A stretch of 37,732 nucleotides of DNA from Pseudomonas sp. BN417 (GTDB taxonomy: Bacteria; Pseudomonadota; Gammaproteobacteria; Pseudomonadales; Pseudomonadaceae). A program made the translations under genes and the position numbers. Below the pieces are notes generated by a model. It worked only from the letters and a program-made list of their open reading frames with translations, ran no database searches and had not been told where the DNA came from. Shown here one piece after another: positions 19,088 to 26,938 of this stretch (the first letter of the stretch is position 1; every line of letters starts with the position of its first letter). The stretch lies in NCBI RefSeq assembly GCF_029871205.1, contig NZ_SSOJ01000157.1, positions 23,523-61,254 of the forward strand, written 5' to 3'.

Positions 19088-20455
19088 ATGCTGAAAAAGC
19101 TTCCGCTGATTAGCGCCGCAGTCGCCCTGGCGCTGTCCGCCAGCAGTGCCCTGGCGTCGGTTGCACCCCAGGACGTCGCCAAGCTCGGCACCAGCCTGAC
19201 CCCCTTCGGCGCCGAGAAGGGCGGCAACGCCGCCGGCACCATCCCGGCCTGGACCGGTGGCATCACCCAGGCGCCGGCCGGCTACAAGCCCGGCCAGCAC
19301 CATCTGGACCCGTTTCCGGAAGACAAGCCGCTGTTCACCATCACCAAGGCCAACCTGGACCAGTACAAGGCCAACCTGACCCCGGGTCAGATTGCCCTGT
19401 TCAATGCCTACCCGAACAGCTTCCAGATGCCGGTCTACCAGACCCGCCGCACCGGCTCCGCGCCGCAGTGGGTGTATGACAACACCGTCAAGAACGCCAG
19501 CTCCGCCAAGCTGCTGGACGGCGGCAATGGCTACGCGGACGCCTATGGCGGTATCCCGTTCCCGATTCCGCAGAGCGGCGTCGAGGCCCTGTGGAACCAC
19601 ATCGTCCGTTACCGCGGCAGCTATATCGTACGGCGTGCCTCGGAAGTGGCCGTACAGCGCAACGGCGACTACTCGCTGGTAACTTCGCAGCAGGAGGCGC
19701 TGTTCAAGTACTACAACCCGAAGGGCTCCTACGCCGACCTGAACAACGTCCTGTTCTATTACCTGTCCTTCACCAAGAGCCCGGCCCGCCTGGCTGGCGG
19801 TGCGACCCTGGTCCACGAGACCCTGGACCAGGTCCAGGAACCGCGCCAGGCCTGGGGTTACAACGCCGGCCAGCGCCGTGTGCGCCGCGCCCCGAACCTC
19901 GCCTACGACACCCCGATCGCCGCCGCCGACGGCCTGCGTACCGCCGACGACACGGACATGTTCAACGGTGCCCCGGACCGCTACGACTGGAAGCTGGTAG
20001 GCAAGAAGGAGCTCTACATCCCGTATAACAACTACAAGGTGTCCAGCCCCGAGGTTAAGTACAAGGACCTGCTGCAGCCGGGCCACCTGAACCCGGCCTT
20101 CACCCGTAACGAACTGCACCGCGTGTGGGTCGTGGAAGGCACCCTGAAGGAGGGCGCCCGCCACATCTACTCCAAGCGCACCCTGTACCTCGACGAGGAC
20201 AGCTGGCAAGCCGCAGTGGTCGACCAGTACGACGGTCGTGGCGAGCTGTGGCGCGTATCGATGGCCTACCTGAAGAACTACTACGACCTGCCGACCACCT
20301 GGTCCGCGCTGGACGTGTTCCACGACCTGCAGGCCCGTCGCTACCACGTGCAGAACCTGGACAACGAAGAACCGACCACCATCGACTTCACCCAGGCGAT
20401 TCCGGACGATGGCTACTTCAAGCCGTCCGCCCTGCGTCGTCGCGGTACTCGCTGA
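19088..20455 (+). CDS. DUF1329 periplasmic protein
   Basis: The product has 455 residues. A signal peptide (MLKKLPLISAAVALALSASSALA, cleavage near residue 23) is followed by the family start VAPQDVAKLGTSLTPFGAEK and TIPAWTGGI. RRAPNLAYDTP and the C-terminal YLDEDSWQAA.VDQYDGRGELWR stretch are typical of DUF1329; the family is described as having a lipoprotein-carrier (LolA/LolB-like) fold, which would suit binding a hydrophobic ligand in the periplasm. GGAG 7 bases before the ATG supports the start. It lies 60 bases after the DUF1302 gene, with CA motifs and a hairpin between, and is followed by an intrinsic terminator. Role in substrate transfer is inference. Confidence 0.9.
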   Translation: MLKKLPLISAAVALALSASSALASVAPQDVAKLGTSLTPFGAEKGGNAAGTIPAWTGGITQAPAGYKPGQHHLDPFPEDKPLFTITKANLDQYKANLTPGQIALFNAYPNSFQMPVYQTRRTGSAPQWVYDNTVKNASSAKLLDGGNGYADAYGGIPFPIPQSGVEALWNHIVRYRGSYIVRRASEVAVQRNGDYSLVTSQQEALFKYYNPKGSYADLNNVLFYYLSFTKSPARLAGGATLVHETLDQVQEPRQAWGYNAGQRRVRRAPNLAYDTPIAAADGLRTADDTDMFNGAPDRYDWKLVGKKELYIPYNNYKVSSPEVKYKDLLQPGHLNPAFTRNELHRVWVVEGTLKEGARHIYSKRTLYLDEDSWQAAVVDQYDGRGELWRVSMAYLKNYYDLPTTWSALDVFHDLQARRYHVQNLDNEEPTTIDFTQAIPDDGYFKPSALRRRGTR

Positions 20456-20475
20456 TTTCGTAGAGCTCCATGAAG

Positions 20476-20502
20476 AAGGCCGCTACTTGTAGCGGCCTTT
20501 TT
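20476..20502 (+). terminator. Rho-independent terminator after the DUF1329 gene
   Basis: A perfect 10-bp stem (AAGGCCGCTA 20476-20485 with TAGCGGCCTT 20490-20499), a CTTG loop and T run to 20502. It separates the DUF1302/DUF1329 pair from the propeller/MMPL pair. Confidence 0.95.
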
Positions 20503-20910
20503 CGTTTGGCTGAAACTAGGTTGGTAATCCAATGTGGGGCTTTCTGGTGTGGGCTTGTTGTCTGGTGGTCCAGCCCATTGCCGAGTGAGCTTTGGGTTTT
20601 TGTTTCGCCCTCCCGGGCAACTCCCTTTTGCAGTCGCCCAAAAGGAAGCAAAACGCTTGCCCCTGCATCCGGGTCCGGCTGCGCCGGACTTCCCTCGCTC
20701 CATCATTGCTCCGGGGGCCCGGCGTGAGGGGCCATCCATGGCCCCGCACGCCTCTCGCGGCATCCATGCCGCTCGTCCCCCTGCGCAACGATTCCGCTCG
20801 GCCTCCTGAAGGGGCGGAGTCGCTGCCCCACCTTTTTTGCAGACCTGGAAACCATGAGTTGGCATCAGGATTGACCCATTGCATCGGGCGCGAGTCACCC
20901 CTCTACCTCT
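20503..20910. other. Long intergenic stretch, probably repeat-derived
   Basis: No convincing gene: all ORFs are short, lack ribosome binding sites and shadow one another. The sequence has the texture of a dispersed Pseudomonas intergenic repeat, with short palindromes (CCGGGTCCGGCTGCGCCGGACT region, GGGGCCATCCATGGCCCC). The part from about 20820 has weaker, interrupted similarity to the reverse complement of the window's right end (shared GCCCCACC, CAGACCTG, ATGAG), so it belongs to the same element as the adjoining core repeat. Confidence 0.5.
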
Positions 20911-21006
20911 GGGGCGAAGAGGCACGCTTTCGGAAGCACCGCTTCCGGTGCCGATGAGCGACTGAGCGCGAAGCGATCAGGCCGGGGCGCAGGGCGGGGG
21001 CCGGGG
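20911..21006 (+). repeat. Dispersed repeat, copy A (96-bp core)
   Basis: These 96 bases match the reverse complement of 37548-37643 with three differences. The core contains the perfect palindrome CGGAAGC-ACC-GCTTCCG. No ORF spans both copies in the same frame with a ribosome binding site. It is inserted in the spacer before the Ycf48-like gene. Confidence 0.85.
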
Positions 21007-21180
21007 CGGGCCGCGTTCGGATGAGGGAAATATCCGGCTGCGCGGGGCCAACCAACGCAATCGGACAATCTTCCCAATCCAGTGCTAACTCGATGACCGG
21101 CGGGCGAGGGCAGTGCCAGAGCACCCCGCCCGCTGTTACACAGCGCCACCTGCGCTTAACAAAACATAACGTCCTGCTGA

Positions 21181-21210
21181 TTGTGCGCACTTTCCAAAGC
21201 TGGCTAGGAT
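21181..21210 (+). promoter_or_regulatory. Possible promoter of the Ycf48-MMPL operon
   Basis: TTGTGC (21181-21186), 18 bases, TAGGAT (21205-21210, four of six) is a modest sigma-70-like pair. The leader then holds a hairpin GCTGCC/GGCAGC (21217-21234). Confidence 0.4.
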
Positions 21211-21244
21211 TAGGTCGCTGCCTCCCTGGGCAGCTCCCACCTAT

Positions 21245-21252
21245 AACAAAAA
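21245..21252 (+). promoter_or_regulatory. CA motif (Crc/Hfq target) before the Ycf48-like gene
   Basis: AACAAAAA fits AANAANAA and directly abuts the purine-rich ribosome binding site GGGGAAAGG (21253-21261), where bound Hfq/Crc would block initiation. Confidence 0.55.
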
Positions 21253-21264
21253 GGGGAAAGGTGT

Positions 21265-22353
21265 ATGAGTGAGCCCGTCATGCGGCGCACCCCGTCCGGC
21301 CTCACCGTGGAAAGCCTCCACAAGCCGACGTTCCGCTTCCAATCGCCGCTGGCCAAAGCGCTCTCGCTGTTCAGTGTGCTCTCCGTCCTTGCAATAGCCG
21401 CTGCGCCCTTGACCGCATCCGCACTGGCCGCCGACGCGCCGGTACTCTCCATTCAGTCGCCCAAGGCCGTGAGCAGCCTGTTGCTCGATGTCGCCCATGC
21501 CGGCAAGCGCCTGGTAGCCGTCGGCGACCGTGGCCACATCCTTTACTCCGACGACAACGGCAAGTCCTGGACCCAGGCCAAGGTGCCGACCCGCCAGATG
21601 CTCACCTCTGTCTATTTCCTCGACGACAAGAAGGGCTGGGCCGTCGGCCATGACGCGCAGATCCTCGCCAGCGAGGACGGTGGCGTCACCTGGACCCAGC
21701 AATTCGAAGACCTGCAGCGCGAAGCACCGCTGCTGGACATCTGGTTCAAGGACGCCAACACCGGTTTCGCCGTGGGCGCCTACGGTGCCCTGCTCAGCAC
21801 CCGCGACGGCGGCAAGAACTGGGAAGACGTCAGCGACCGCCTGGACAACGAAGACCAGTACCACCTCAACGCCATCGGCGCGGTGAAGGATTCCGGTCTG
21901 TTCGTGGTGGGGGAGGCGGGCAGCATGTTCCGCTCCGCCGACTGGGGCGAGACCTGGGAACGCGTCGAGGGCCCCTATGAGGGCTCGCTGTTCGGCGTCC
22001 TCGGCACTGCCGAGCCGGGCGTCGTGATCGCCTATGGCCTGCGCGGCCACCTGTTCCGCTCCGCCGATTTCGGCAGCACCTGGGAAACCGTGCCGCTGAA
22101 GACCAGCAATGGCGACCTGGAATTCGGCCTGTCCGGTGGCGCCCTGCTGCCCGACGGCAGCCTGGTGGTGGTCGGCCATGGCGGCAGCGTGCTGAAGAGC
22201 ACCGACAGCGGCCGCACCTTCAAGGTGGTGAACCGCAGCGACCGTATGTCGCTGGCCAGCGTCATCGCCGATGAAAAAGGCAACCTGATCCTGGTGGGAC
22301 AGGGCGGTGTACGCGTAGCGTCGCCGACCGGCGCCGAGCTGGGCCAACTATAA
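21265..22353 (+). CDS. Ycf48-like secreted beta-propeller (BNR/Asp-box repeats)
   Basis: The product has 362 residues. After a polar 30-residue lead, a hydrophobic segment (about 31-55, ending ALAA) acts as signal peptide, so it is periplasmic. Six Asp-box repeats follow: SDDNGKSW, SEDGGVTW, TRDGGKNW, SADWGETW, SADFGSTW and STDSGRTF, spaced about 45 residues, forming one propeller. Ycf48 proteins are assembly or binding factors; this branch is commonly next to an MMPL transporter. The start ATG follows GGGGAAAGG. The MMPL gene begins 18 bases after the stop, so they form an operon. It may act as a periplasmic partner of the transporter; this is inference. Confidence 0.9.
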   Translation: MSEPVMRRTPSGLTVESLHKPTFRFQSPLAKALSLFSVLSVLAIAAAPLTASALAADAPVLSIQSPKAVSSLLLDVAHAGKRLVAVGDRGHILYSDDNGKSWTQAKVPTRQMLTSVYFLDDKKGWAVGHDAQILASEDGGVTWTQQFEDLQREAPLLDIWFKDANTGFAVGAYGALLSTRDGGKNWEDVSDRLDNEDQYHLNAIGAVKDSGLFVVGEAGSMFRSADWGETWERVEGPYEGSLFGVLGTAEPGVVIAYGLRGHLFRSADFGSTWETVPLKTSNGDLEFGLSGGALLPDGSLVVVGHGGSVLKSTDSGRTFKVVNRSDRMSLASVIADEKGNLILVGQGGVRVASPTGAELGQL

Positions 22354-22371
22354 GAAAGGCGGAGAGTTTCG

Positions 22372-24747
22372 ATGACTACCCATCACCAGGACAAGGCGAC
22401 GTTCCTCGAACGCCTGATCTTCAACAACCGGCCGGCGGTGATCGTCATCTGCCTGCTGGTCAGCATCTTCCTCTTCTGGCAGGCCCTGCAAGTGCGGCCC
22501 TCCACCAGCTTCGAGAAGATGATCCCGCTGCATCATCCCTATATCCAGAAGATGCTCGAGCATCGCAACGACCTGGCCAACCTGGGCAACACCGTGCGTA
22601 TCTCGGTGGAAGCGGTCGACGGCGACATCTTCACCAAGGAGTACATGGAGACCCTGCGGCAGATCCATGACGAGGTCTTCTACATCTCCGGCGTCGACCG
22701 TTCCGGCCTGAAGTCCCTGTGGAGCCCGAGCGTTCGCTGGACCGAAGTGACCGAAGAAGGCTTTGCCGGCGGCGAGGTCATCCCGCAGACCTACGATGGC
22801 TCCCCGGCCAGCCTGGAAGAGCTGCGCAACAACGTGCTCAAGTCCGGCCAGATCGGCCGCCTGGTGGCGAACAACTTCAAGTCCAGCATCATCGACGTGC
22901 CGCTGCTGGAGTCCTATCCGGACCCGAAAGACCAGGGCAAGCTGCTGAAGCTCGACTACCGCCAGTTCTCCCATGAGCTGGAAGAGAAGATCCGCGACAA
23001 GTACCAGGCCCAGAACCCCAACGTGAAGGTCCATGTGGTGGGCTTCGCGAAGAAGGTGGGTGACCTGATCGACGGCCTGATCATGGTGGTGCTGTTCTTC
23101 GGTATCGCCTTCCTCATCACCCTGGTGCTGCTCTACTGGTTCACCTGGTGCATCCGAAGCACCATTGCCGTGCTCTCCACCACCCTGGTGGCGGTGATCT
23201 GGCAGCTGGGCCTGATGCACAGCGTGGGCTTCGGTCTCGATCCCTACTCGATGCTGGTGCCCTTCCTGATCTTCGCCATCGGCATCTCCCATGGCGTGCA
23301 GAAGATCAACGGTATCGCCCTGCAATCCAGCGGTGCCGACAATGCCCTGACCGCGGCGCGGCGCACTTTCCGCCAGCTGTTCCTGCCGGGCATGATCGCC
23401 ATCCTCGCCGACGCCGTGGGCTTCATCACCCTGCTGATCATCGACATCGGCGTGATCCGCGAGCTGGCCATCGGTGCGTCCATCGGCGTGGCGGTGATCG
23501 TCTTCACCAACCTGATCCTGCTGCCGGTGGCCATCTCCTATGTGGGCATCAGCAAGAAGGCCGTCGAGCGCAGCAAGAAGGACGCTAATCGCGAGCATCC
23601 GTTCTGGCGCCTGCTGTCCAACTTCGCCCATCCGGTGGTAGCGCCCATCTCCGTGGTCATCGCCCTGATCGCCTTCGGCGGCGGCCTCTGGTACAGCCAG
23701 AACCTGAAGATCGGCGACCTCGACCAGGGCGCCCCGGAGCTGCGTCCGGACTCGCGCTACAACCAGGACAACAACTTCATCATCAACAACTACTCCACCA
23801 GCTCCGACGTACTGGTGGTCATGGTCAAGACCGGCCCCGAAGGCTGCTCCACTCATGAGGCCCTGGCGCCGGTGGACGAGCTGATGTGGAAGATGGAGAA
23901 CACTCCGGGCGTGCAATCGGCCATCTCCATGGTCACCGTCTCCAAGCAGGTGATCAAAGGGATGAACGAAGGCAACCTGAAGTGGGAGACCCTGTCCCGC
24001 AACCAGGATGTGCTGAACAACTCGATCAGCCGTGCCGAAGGCCTGTACAACTCCGATTGCTCCCTGGCACCTGTGCTGGTGTTCCTCAACGACCACAAGG
24101 CCGAGACCCTGTCCCGTGCCGTGGCCACCGTCGAGGCGTTCGCCAAGGAGCACGAGAAGGAAGGCCTGCAGTTCCTCCTGGCGGCAGGCAACGCCGGCAT
24201 CGAAGCGGCCACCAACGAGGTGATCGCCCAGGCCGAGCTGACCATCCTGATCCTGGTGTACATCTGCGTTGCCGCGATGTGCCTGATCACCTTCCGCTCC
24301 ATCGCCGCGACGCTGTGCATCGTGCTGCCGCTGATCCTCACTTCGGTGCTGGGCAACGCGCTGATGGCCTGGCTGGGCATCGGCGTGAAAGTGGCAACGC
24401 TGCCGGTGATCGCCCTGGGCGTGGGTATCGGTGTCGACTACGGCATCTACATCTACAGCCGCCTGGAAAGCTTCCTGCGTGCCGGCCTGCCGCTGCAGGA
24501 GGCCTACTACGAGACCCTGAAGTCCACCGGCAAGGCCGTGCTCTTCACCGGCCTCTGCCTGGCCATCGGCGTGGCGACCTGGATCTTCTCGGCCATCAAG
24601 TTCCAGGCCGACATGGGCCTGATGCTGACCTTCATGCTCCTCTGGAACATGTTCGGTGCCCTGTGGCTGTTGCCGGCCCTGGCGCGCTTCCTGATCAAGC
24701 CCGAGAAACTGGCGGGCAAGGTCGGCGGTTCGCTGCTGGCGCACTGA
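22372..24747 (+). CDS. RND superfamily transporter, MMPL-type
   Basis: This 791-residue inner-membrane protein has the duplicated RND layout: TM1 (about 20-40), a large periplasmic loop (about 45-225), TM2-6 (about 235-400), TM7 (about 420-440), a second loop (to about 615), and TM8-12 (about 620-785). PFLIFAIGISHGVQKINGI and LPVIALGVGIGVDYGIYIYSRLE are the two membrane-core segments resembling sterol-sensing/MMPL proteins. Related transporters move lipids or other hydrophobic molecules using the proton gradient. GGCGGAGAG precedes the ATG. It has no linked membrane-fusion protein or TolC; DUF1302, DUF1329 and the propeller may instead complete the route across the envelope. Confidence 0.92.
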   Translation: MTTHHQDKATFLERLIFNNRPAVIVICLLVSIFLFWQALQVRPSTSFEKMIPLHHPYIQKMLEHRNDLANLGNTVRISVEAVDGDIFTKEYMETLRQIHDEVFYISGVDRSGLKSLWSPSVRWTEVTEEGFAGGEVIPQTYDGSPASLEELRNNVLKSGQIGRLVANNFKSSIIDVPLLESYPDPKDQGKLLKLDYRQFSHELEEKIRDKYQAQNPNVKVHVVGFAKKVGDLIDGLIMVVLFFGIAFLITLVLLYWFTWCIRSTIAVLSTTLVAVIWQLGLMHSVGFGLDPYSMLVPFLIFAIGISHGVQKINGIALQSSGADNALTAARRTFRQLFLPGMIAILADAVGFITLLIIDIGVIRELAIGASIGVAVIVFTNLILLPVAISYVGISKKAVERSKKDANREHPFWRLLSNFAHPVVAPISVVIALIAFGGGLWYSQNLKIGDLDQGAPELRPDSRYNQDNNFIINNYSTSSDVLVVMVKTGPEGCSTHEALAPVDELMWKMENTPGVQSAISMVTVSKQVIKGMNEGNLKWETLSRNQDVLNNSISRAEGLYNSDCSLAPVLVFLNDHKAETLSRAVATVEAFAKEHEKEGLQFLLAAGNAGIEAATNEVIAQAELTILILVYICVAAMCLITFRSIAATLCIVLPLILTSVLGNALMAWLGIGVKVATLPVIALGVGIGVDYGIYIYSRLESFLRAGLPLQEAYYETLKSTGKAVLFTGLCLAIGVATWIFSAIKFQADMGLMLTFMLLWNMFGALWLLPALARFLIKPEKLAGKVGGSLLAH

Positions 24748-24764
24748 GCCTTCTCAGCTGGATG

Positions 24765-24794
24765 AAAAACCGCGGCCCAGGCCGCGGTTTTTTT
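24765..24794 (+). terminator. Rho-independent terminator after the MMPL gene
   Basis: CCGCGGC (24770-24776) pairs with GCCGCGG (24781-24787), extended by five A-T pairs, with a CCAG loop and a 7-T run (24788-24794). Confidence 0.95.
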
Positions 24795-24824
24795 ATGGGC
24801 GGGGCTTGTAGGAAGGGCAAAGGG

Positions 24825-25285
24825 CAGGCCTGCGGCCTGCTTTCGCGAATGAATTCGCCCCCACAGGAAGAGCGCCGCAGCTGGGCTTCTGCGCGAGCAG
24901 CCCCTCTCCCTCTGGAAGAGGGCTGGGGTGGAGACCGAGTCCGACTGCGAATACGAGAGGCAGGCCTGCGGCCTGCTTTCGCGAATGAATTCGCCCCCAC
25001 AGGAAAGGCGCTGCAGCTCGGATTCTGCACGAGCTGCTCCCTCTCCCTCTGGGAGAGGGCGGGGGTGAGGGAAGCCGAGTCCGACTGGGAGTACGAGGGG
25101 CAGATCTGCGGCCTGCTTTCGCGAATGAATTCGCCCCCACAGGAAAGGCGCCGCAGCTCGGATTCTGCACGAGCTGCTCCCTCTCCCTCTGGGAGAGGGC
25201 GGGGGTGAGGGAAGCCGAGTCCGACTGGGAGTACGAGGGGCAGATCTGCGGCCTGCTTGGCGACTGAAGTCGCCCCTACAGGGGG
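24825..25285. repeat. Tandem array of 136-140 bp units
   Basis: Three units start at 24825, 24961 and 25101; a fourth, partial one starts at 25241. Offsets are 136, 140 and 140 bp. The 24961-25100 and following unit differ at about one base, so the last duplication is recent. Each unit carries CAG(G/A)(C/T)CTGCGGCCTGCTT, the palindrome GCGAAT-GA-ATTCGC, and a CCCTCTCCCTCTGGGAGAGGG hairpin split in two arms. The partial unit has GCGACT-GA-AGTCGC instead (25260-25273). It lies between convergent MMPL and BatD genes; no gene is encoded. Confidence 0.9.
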
Positions 25286-25294
25286 GGGGCGGGT

Positions 25295-26938
25295 CTACCG
25301 CGGATAGAGCGGCGGCAACTGGCTGGGCTCGCTGGCCACCTGCTCCCGCGCCTGCGGGGCGGGGAGGGCGCGGATGGCTTTCCACAGGTCCTCGCCTTGC
25401 CAGTGCTGGCCGGCCTCGCTGTAGAGCGCGCCGTTCAGGCCGTCCATGGCATCGGACAGGGGCACGAAGCGGGCGGCCATGTCGGCCAGGGTTTCCGGCT
25501 GCTGGCGAGCCCAGGCGTCGAGGGCCTGGCGGGTGGCGTGGGAATCGTTGGACTGGCAGGCGCGGCGCAGGTCGTCCAGCAGGGTGCGCGGGCTCGGGCC
25601 GGCCTGGACGGGGGGCAGGATGGCCGGCTGGCGGCGGGCGCGCCACCAGAGGCCGAAGCCCAGTGCCGTGGTGCAGGCGAGCAGGGCGCAGGCCAGTTGC
25701 CAGGGCCAGAGCCGGGCCTGGGCGCCGGCATTGCCGGCCATTGCTGCATCGGCGGGCGCTGCGCCGGACTCCAGTTCGGGGTTGCTGGCCACTTCCAGGG
25801 TGCGGGCTGGCAGTTCGCTGCGCTCCAGGCGATCGTCCCGGGTGTTCCACCAGGTCACTTCCACCGTCGGCAGTTCGAGGCGGCCGTTGTTGATGGGCAC
25901 GAGAGCCTCGCGATCTTCGCGGCTGCCGATCAGCCCGCGCTCGTCGATCTTGTTGGCCACCTGCGGCTGGTCGGGGTAGCGGCGCAGGCCTTTGGCCTGG
26001 GTCGCGGGCAGGGGCGGGATCTGGGCGCTGGAGAGCCCCTCCACCTGCAGCAACAGGCTGCGGGTCAGCGAGTCGCCGGTCTGCGCGCCCTTGGGGTCGG
26101 GGCTCCAGGACTCGGTGAGGATCAGGTTGCGCGCCGGCAGCCAGGGCGCGTCGGCCGGGTACTCGGCGGGCTTGGGCTTGACGGTCAGGGGTATTCGCGG
26201 CGAGTTCACCCTCGTGAGCTTGCCCGGCCTGGGCCCGAAGGGCTGGTAACCTTCCTGGCTACCGGGGTCGACCAGGGTGGCGCTGAACACTTGCGGAGGA
26301 ATGTCCAGTAGGCCGCTCTTCTGCGGGAAGAGCGCGTAGCGCACTTCGATCACACCGTGCCGAACGCCATTGATCTCCTTCTCGTAGGTGCGCGGGTCGC
26401 CCAGCTGCTCGACGCGGGCGTCATCCATCTGCAGCGGGCTGAGGCTGCTGTCGTCGTAGAGCGAGACCGAGTGGTAGATGCGCAGGGTGAGGATGGCCTG
26501 GGCCTGCACATAGACGCTGTCCTGGTCGAGGCTGGCATCGATGAACACCGGCGCCAGGTTGCCGCTGCCGGCGTTCTCGGATTTCTGGACATGCAGTGTG
26601 ATGGGCGCGCTGTGGACCTCGCCCAGCTTCAGTGCCGGGATGGTGACGAAGCCATTCTGGCGTGGTCGCAGGGTGATGATCCAGCGGGTGGCGCGGTCAT
26701 TGTGGCCGTTCAGCGTGCCCAGCTGGTTGATCTGGCGCGTACCGAGCACTTCGAACTGGGCTTCGAGCGGGGTCAGGTCGGGTTTGCCGAACAGGGTCGG
26801 GTCCGAGGACTCCAGGGTCAGCTCGACGGTCTCGCCTTCGCTCAGGCGGGTTCGGTCGACGTTGGCGGTGAATCCGGCAGCCTGCGCGCAGAGCGCCAGC
26901 AGGCTGAGGAGGAGGGTGCAGAGCAGGCGCGTCATCAT
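25295..26938 (-). CDS. batD: BatD-like protein (oxygen-tolerance family)
   Basis: The product has 547 residues. A signal peptide (about 1-20, ending CAQA) leads to periplasmic Ig-like beta domains: FTANVDRTRLSEGETVELTLES, then a second at about 130-250 starting APVFIDASLDQDSVYVQAQ. A transmembrane helix near residue 420 (WPWQLACALLACTTALGFGLWW) is followed by a cytosolic tail. BatD proteins work with MoxR ATPases and VWA proteins. The ATG overlaps the stop of the VWA-TPR gene in ATGA, and it is the last gene of the operon. The stop is at 25295, right after the tandem repeat array. The array may end the transcript. The exact role of Bat proteins in aerotolerance or stress is unsettled. Confidence 0.85.
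   Translation of the reverse strand: MMTRLLCTLLLSLLALCAQAAGFTANVDRTRLSEGETVELTLESSDPTLFGKPDLTPLEAQFEVLGTRQINQLGTLNGHNDRATRWIITLRPRQNGFVTIPALKLGEVHSAPITLHVQKSENAGSGNLAPVFIDASLDQDSVYVQAQAILTLRIYHSVSLYDDSSLSPLQMDDARVEQLGDPRTYEKEINGVRHGVIEVRYALFPQKSGLLDIPPQVFSATLVDPGSQEGYQPFGPRPGKLTRVNSPRIPLTVKPKPAEYPADAPWLPARNLILTESWSPDPKGAQTGDSLTRSLLLQVEGLSSAQIPPLPATQAKGLRRYPDQPQVANKIDERGLIGSREDREALVPINNGRLELPTVEVTWWNTRDDRLERSELPARTLEVASNPELESGAAPADAAMAGNAGAQARLWPWQLACALLACTTALGFGLWWRARRQPAILPPVQAGPSPRTLLDDLRRACQSNDSHATRQALDAWARQQPETLADMAARFVPLSDAMDGLNGALYSEAGQHWQGEDLWKAIRALPAPQAREQVASEPSQLPPLYPR

Noticed and set aside
20413-20925. 170-codon minus-strand ORF in the spacer before the Ycf48-like gene
   Set aside because: No ribosome binding site, no domain, overlaps a terminator and repeat-derived DNA, and other frames are equally open.
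24886-25208. Coding regions across the tandem array, including in-frame repeat peptides
   Set aside because: Open frames arise only from repeated GC-rich units read through; no starts with ribosome binding sites.
24825-25285. CRISPR array
   Set aside because: Units are 136-140 bp with near-identical content throughout; there are no short repeats alternating with unique spacers and no cas genes.
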